A stretch of DNA of 9,304 nt from Propionibacteriaceae bacterium UBA4569 (GTDB taxonomy: Bacteria > Actinomycetota > Actinomycetes > Propionibacteriales > Propionibacteriaceae), in NCBI GenBank assembly GCA_002387005.1, contig DGKN01000104.1:10175-19478 (forward strand). Reading direction: 5' to 3'. Shown in pieces: positions 6,606-9,304 of the stretch. The translations under genes and the position numbers were made by a program. The notes below the pieces were generated by a model, which worked only from the letters and a program-made list of their open reading frames with translations, had not been told where the DNA came from and made no database searches. Position 1 is the stretch's first letter. Each line of letters starts with the position of its first letter.

Positions 6606-7496
6606 CTAGCCCTCCACGCGCAGTGAGACGCGCGCATCGTCCACCAGCTGCTGGCGTGCCGCGTCGTCGATCGGCGCCTCGGCCACGAAGAAGGACAGGT
6701 GCCCCTCACGTCCGGTGTCGATAACCACCACGTCCAGCACGTCGCCCGCCACCGGCTGCCCGTCCACGGTGATCCGGGAGCGCAACCGCCAGCCGGAGTG
6801 ACCGTCGATGGTGACCGCCTCGCTCTCCAGGTCTTCCCGGCCGGTGACGCCGCGATAGTAGAAGGAGGTCGCCTCGCAGCTGGTCAGCTGCTGCGCGGCG
6901 GTGCGTGGCGCGCCGAAGTGCTCGCGGGAGACCTGGCCGACGACCGCGATCGACACCCAGGTGGCCGTCACGGAATTGCGCTGACCGGCGACGTCACTAC
7001 CCCAGTCGACGCCCCAGCCGTTCGAGTTCTCCCAGCCGGGGATCTCGGCATAACTCAGACCACCCCCAGAGTAGCGGCCGTTGACCGGCTGGTTCGCCGC
7101 TGGGGCCGGGTCCAGTTCGGGGCAGGCCACCGGACGTCCGCCAGCGTCGGTCGGTTCCTCGGAGGCTGGAGGGGACGCGCTGGAGGAGCGCTCGTCCCAG
7201 CTGGAGATGGTGGGGGTGGACGAGTTGTCGTCCTCGGCGGCCAGACCACTGCCGGGATGGTTGCGCCACCACAGGAGCCCGGCGGTCAGCAGGGCGAGCG
7301 CCAGCAGGCCGACCAACAGCACCACCCAGGGTCCGCGGCGATCCCGCTGGCCTGATCCACCGGAACCCTCCGCTGCGCCCGGCGGGGGCGTGCCCACCGG
7401 ATCGGTGGTGGTCTGCGCGCTCCATGAGGCACCATCCCAGTACCGGAACATCCCCGGCGCGCCACCCGGATCGGGGTACCAGCCACGATCTGCCAT
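6606..7496 (-). CDS. DUF2510 single-pass membrane protein, paralog B
   Basis: This is a 296-residue protein with the same layout as paralog A. The DUF2510 module is at residues 5-30 (GWYPDPGGAPGMFRYWDG), followed by a Gly/Pro linker, basic RDRR and one membrane helix (~56-77, ending LLWWRN). A Ser/Thr-rich juxtamembrane stretch and an outer domain ending near 296 complete it. Outer cysteines are Cys125 and Cys207. The paralogs share the block AED-x-NSSTPTISSWDERSSS right after the helix, and later similar segments such as GRxDL-x-S-x-AVTI-x-GH (219-233 here) and IDDA-x-RQ near the end. The rest of the outer domain has diverged. The ATG at 7496 lies 6 nt after a TACCCT box with no properly spaced ribosome binding site. 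It is divergent from glnA2, sharing 62 bp with an inverted-repeat operator. The function is unknown; an envelope sensor or adhesin-like role is possible but not shown. Confidence 0.85.
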   Translation of the reverse strand: MADRGWYPDPGGAPGMFRYWDGASWSAQTTTDPVGTPPPGAAEGSGGSGQRDRRGPWVVLLVGLLALALLTAGLLWWRNHPGSGLAAEDDNSSTPTISSWDERSSSASPPASEEPTDAGGRPVACPELDPAPAANQPVNGRYSGGGLSYAEIPGWENSNGWGVDWGSDVAGQRNSVTATWVSIAVVGQVSREHFGAPRTAAQQLTSCEATSFYYRGVTGREDLESEAVTIDGHSGWRLRSRITVDGQPVAGDVLDVVVIDTGREGHLSFFVAEAPIDDAARQQLVDDARVSLRVEG

Positions 7497-7502
7497 GGCC
7501 CT

Positions 7503-7508
7503 AGGGTA
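7503..7508 (-). promoter_or_regulatory. Candidate -10 box of DUF2510 paralog B (leaderless start)
   Basis: On the minus strand this reads TACCCT, followed by 6 nt and the ATG at 7496. The AGGG between box and start is too close to the ATG to serve as a normal ribosome binding site. Confidence 0.5.
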
Positions 7509-7519
7509 GGCCGCGAGTT

Positions 7520-7537
7520 TGTAACGCAGGTGTTACA
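7520..7537. promoter_or_regulatory. Inverted-repeat operator, GlnR-box-like
   Basis: TGTAAC (7520-7525), six bases, then GTTACA (7532-7537) is a perfect 6-bp inverted repeat. It contains AC-N9-AC and G-T-N-A-C-N6-G, the spacing known for actinobacterial GlnR sites. It sits 21 bp before the glnA2 ATG and 23 bp before the ATG of the divergent DUF2510 gene, so one bound regulator could affect both. Calling it a GlnR site is inference from spacing and context. Confidence 0.5.
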
Positions 7538-7558
7538 CGAGCGGAGCAGACTTGCGCC

Positions 7559-8893
7559 ATGGACCGCCAGACAGATTACGTACTGCGCACGATGGAGGAA
7601 CGCGACGTCAGGTTCGTCCGCCTCTGGTTCACCGACGTGCTGGGCTTCCTGAAGTCAGTGGCCATCACCCCCGCCGAGCTGGAGGGTTCCTTCGCCGAGG
7701 GCATCGGCTTCGACGGCTCGGCCATCGAGGGCTATGCGCGCATCCAGGAGTCGGACATGGTCGCCCATCCTGACCCGACGACCTTCCAGCTGCTGCCCTG
7801 GCGGACGCAGAGCTCCACGGCGCGCATGTTCTGCGACATCACGCTTCCCGACGGTTCCCCGTCGTTCGCCGACCCACGTTTCGTGCTGAAGAGGGCGCTC
7901 AAGAAGGCCGGCGACATGGGCTTCACCTTCTACACCCACCCCGAGATCGAGTTCTTCCTCTTCCGCGGCGAGCTCGTGCCGGGCCAGCGGCCCATCCCGC
8001 TCGACACCGGCGGCTACTTCGACCACACGACGCTGGGGGATGGCACCGACTTTCGCCGCGACGCGATCCAGATGCTGGAGCAGATGGGGATCTCGGTGGA
8101 GTTCAGCCACCACGAGGGCGCGCCCGGCCAGCACGAGATCGACCTGCGCTACGCCGACGCGCTGACGATGGCCGACAACATCATGACCTTCCGCGTGGTT
8201 ATCAAGGAGCTGGCCGCTGCCCAGGGCATCACCGCCTCCTTCATGCCCAAGCCGTTCACCGAATGGCCGGGTTCGGGCATGCACACCCACATGTCGCTGT
8301 TCGAGGGCGACAACAATGCCTTCTACGACGCCGCTGACGAGTACCGCCTCAGCCGGATCGGCAAGCAGTTCGTCGCCGGCCTGCTGCACCATTCGGCCGA
8401 GATCACCGCTGTCACCAACCAGTGGGTGAATTCCTACAAGCGCCTCGGCGGTGGGGGAGAGGCACCGGCCTATGTGTGTTGGGGACGCAACAACCGCTCG
8501 GCGCTGGTCCGGATCCCGATGTTCCGGGCCGACAAATCCTCCAGTGCCCGCATCGAGATGCGTTCGATCGACTCGTCCTCGAACCCCTACCTCTCCTATG
8601 CCCTGATGCTCGCGGCCGGCCTGTCCGGGATCGAGCACGAGATGGAACTGCCCGAAGAGGCAGCCGACGACACCTGGGCGCTGTCGGAGCGGGAGCGGTC
8701 CCTGATGGGAATCCGCCAGCTGCCGCGCAATCTGGACGAGGCGATCCGCGAGATGGAGAACTCGGAGCTGGTCGCCGAAACCCTCGGAGAGCACGTCTTC
8801 GACTACTTCCTGCGCAACAAGCGGGCCGAGTTCGAGGAGTACCGCCGTCAGGTCACCGTCCATGAGCTGACGACGCTGCTGCCGCGTCTGTGA
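7559..8893 (+). CDS. glnA2: Type I glutamine synthetase, GlnA2 class
   Basis: This is a 444-residue cytosolic ligase that joins glutamate and ammonium, or in some actinobacteria a polyamine, using ATP. It closely follows M. tuberculosis GlnA2 from the first residues (MDRQ, then VLRTMEERDVRFVRLWFTDVLGF). Active-site residues are in place: Asp52 in FDGS, Glu129 and Glu131 in HPEIEFF, Tyr153, Glu186 and Glu193 in HHEGAPGQHEIDL, His242 in GMHTHMS, Arg295 in NSYKRL, flap Glu301, Arg313 and Arg318, Glu333 and Arg335. Trp373 occupies the position of the adenylylated tyrosine (E. coli Tyr397), so GlnE control is not expected. Ala55 replaces the Ser beside the ammonium site. Streptomyces GlnA2 has been reported as a gamma-glutamylpolyamine synthetase, so the substrate is open. 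GGAG at 7543-7546 is a distant ribosome site; CAGACT 6 nt before the ATG could instead mark a leaderless start. Confidence 0.95.
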   Translation: MDRQTDYVLRTMEERDVRFVRLWFTDVLGFLKSVAITPAELEGSFAEGIGFDGSAIEGYARIQESDMVAHPDPTTFQLLPWRTQSSTARMFCDITLPDGSPSFADPRFVLKRALKKAGDMGFTFYTHPEIEFFLFRGELVPGQRPIPLDTGGYFDHTTLGDGTDFRRDAIQMLEQMGISVEFSHHEGAPGQHEIDLRYADALTMADNIMTFRVVIKELAAAQGITASFMPKPFTEWPGSGMHTHMSLFEGDNNAFYDAADEYRLSRIGKQFVAGLLHHSAEITAVTNQWVNSYKRLGGGGEAPAYVCWGRNNRSALVRIPMFRADKSSSARIEMRSIDSSSNPYLSYALMLAAGLSGIEHEMELPEEAADDTWALSERERSLMGIRQLPRNLDEAIREMENSELVAETLGEHVFDYFLRNKRAEFEEYRRQVTVHELTTLLPRL

Positions 8894-8913
8894 GGTTCGG
8901 GCGAGCCACCGAG

Positions 8914-8939
8914 GTGCCCCTCCACAGGCTCGGGAGCAC
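8914..8939. repeat. Imperfect palindrome between convergent genes
   Basis: GTGC-CCC (8914-8920) pairs with GGG-A-GCAC (8932-8939), giving 7 bp with one bulged A and an 11-base loop. It lies between the convergent stop codons of glnA2 and the sterol-carrier gene and could terminate either transcript. The 9-bp CAGGCTCGG occurs here (8925-8933) and again at 8948-8956. The minus strand reads GAGCCTGTGGAGGGG, close to a palindromic intergenic repeat family seen in many actinobacteria. Confidence 0.4.
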
Positions 8940-8971
8940 TGAGGGTCCAGGCTCGGCGCTCGGGGCCGCTG

Positions 8972-9304
8972 TCAACCCAGGGGCGCGAGGTCGACGACCG
9001 GCAGCATCTGCGCCAGCTCATCGGCGTGCGACCCGGACGAGGTGACCAGCCCGTCCCTGATCGCATGGTCCAGCGACATCAGCCCGGTCGCCAGTCGCAC
9101 CCAGGTGCGCTCGTCGGTCTCGACGACATTGGGCGGGGTACCGCGGGTATGCGTCGGGCCGCTGGCCATCGAGCCCAGCTGGACGGCCGTGGCTGGCGGG
9201 ACCCGCACCTCGATCGTCTGCCCGGGGTGGCGTGCGGCCAGCGCGGTCGCCAAGGACCGGGCGACATCACGCAGGGCGGCGGGCTGCAGCGCGGGAGTGC
9301 CCAT
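8972..9304 (-). CDS. Sterol-carrier-family protein, probably 5'-truncated by the window edge
   Basis: The visible 110 residues run from the right edge to the TGA at 8972-8974. The segment HTRGTPPNVVETD (52-64) followed by TWVRLATG (67-74) and a short helical tail is the signature of the small actinobacterial proteins annotated as sterol carrier family (SCP2-like), which are cytosolic and of unproven ligand. The part before it, IEVRVPPATAVQ (31-42), also matches. An ATG coincides exactly with the last three bases. Relatives usually have a few more N-terminal residues, so the true start may lie outside the window, and no ribosome binding site can be checked. It converges on glnA2 with 78 bp between stop codons. 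The substrate is unknown. Confidence 0.75.
   Translation of the reverse strand: MGTPALQPAALRDVARSLATALAARHPGQTIEVRVPPATAVQLGSMASGPTHTRGTPPNVVETDERTWVRLATGLMSLDHAIRDGLVTSSGSHADELAQMLPVVDLAPLG

Noticed and set aside
7655..8863. A 402-residue minus-strand frame antisense to glnA2.
   Set aside because: It is a typical GC-rich shadow frame. The plus strand encodes a full-length, motif-complete glutamine synthetase.
1..9304. CRISPR array, insertion sequence, prophage, toxin-antitoxin or restriction system.
   Set aside because: No repeat-spacer pattern, transposase or integrase motif or tRNA-associated attachment site is visible, and the gene content is housekeeping with even base composition by eye.

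Overview
The window is GC-rich chromosomal DNA from an actinobacterium. RNase P RNA, GlnA2, MetAP1c-type methionine aminopeptidase and the coiled-coil/zinc-ribbon protein all have the actinobacterial form. -10 boxes of the TANNNT type, AG-rich Shine-Dalgarno sites and apparently leaderless genes fit this. The gene set resembles Propionibacteriales, but the genus is inferred by impression only. There is no sign of a plasmid, phage, transposon or CRISPR array.

Layout. At 1-193 is the 3' end of a histidine phosphatase (+). It converges on a Bcr/CflA-type MFS exporter (308-1528, -). A 111-bp intergenic region carries divergent promoters and separates the exporter from a coiled-coil/C4 zinc-ribbon protein (1640-2386, +). 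That gene is followed after 52 bp by a compact RNB-domain ribonuclease (2439-3893, +). Degenerate 13-bp tandem repeats overlap the ribonuclease stop codon and lead to the rnpB promoter and RNase P RNA (3973-4354, +). Methionine aminopeptidase (4489-5364, -) converges on rnpB. It is divergent from a small SPOR-like protein (5394-5633, +). Two paralogous DUF2510 membrane proteins follow in tandem on the minus strand (5640-6551 and 6606-7496). GlnA2 (7559-8893, +) diverges from the second paralog. A sterol-carrier-family protein (8972 to the right edge, -) converges on glnA2.

Functional picture. Most of the window is housekeeping: RNA processing and decay (rnpB, RNB nuclease), N-terminal protein maturation (map), nitrogen or polyamine metabolism (glnA2) and export (MFS). 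The least understood part is the DUF2510 pair. Each protein has a cytosolic DUF2510 module, one membrane helix and a roughly 200-residue outer domain. A 16-residue block just outside the membrane is identical in both proteins although 10 of its 16 codons differ.

The main regulatory observations are a perfect TGTAAC-N6-GTTACA inverted repeat between the second DUF2510 gene and glnA2, which fits the GlnR AC-N9-AC pattern, and a set of three minus-strand genes with a -10 box only 6-8 nt before the start codon, as expected for leaderless mRNAs. I found no clear-cut new defence or mobile system. The DUF2510 pair is the best candidate for undescribed biology.
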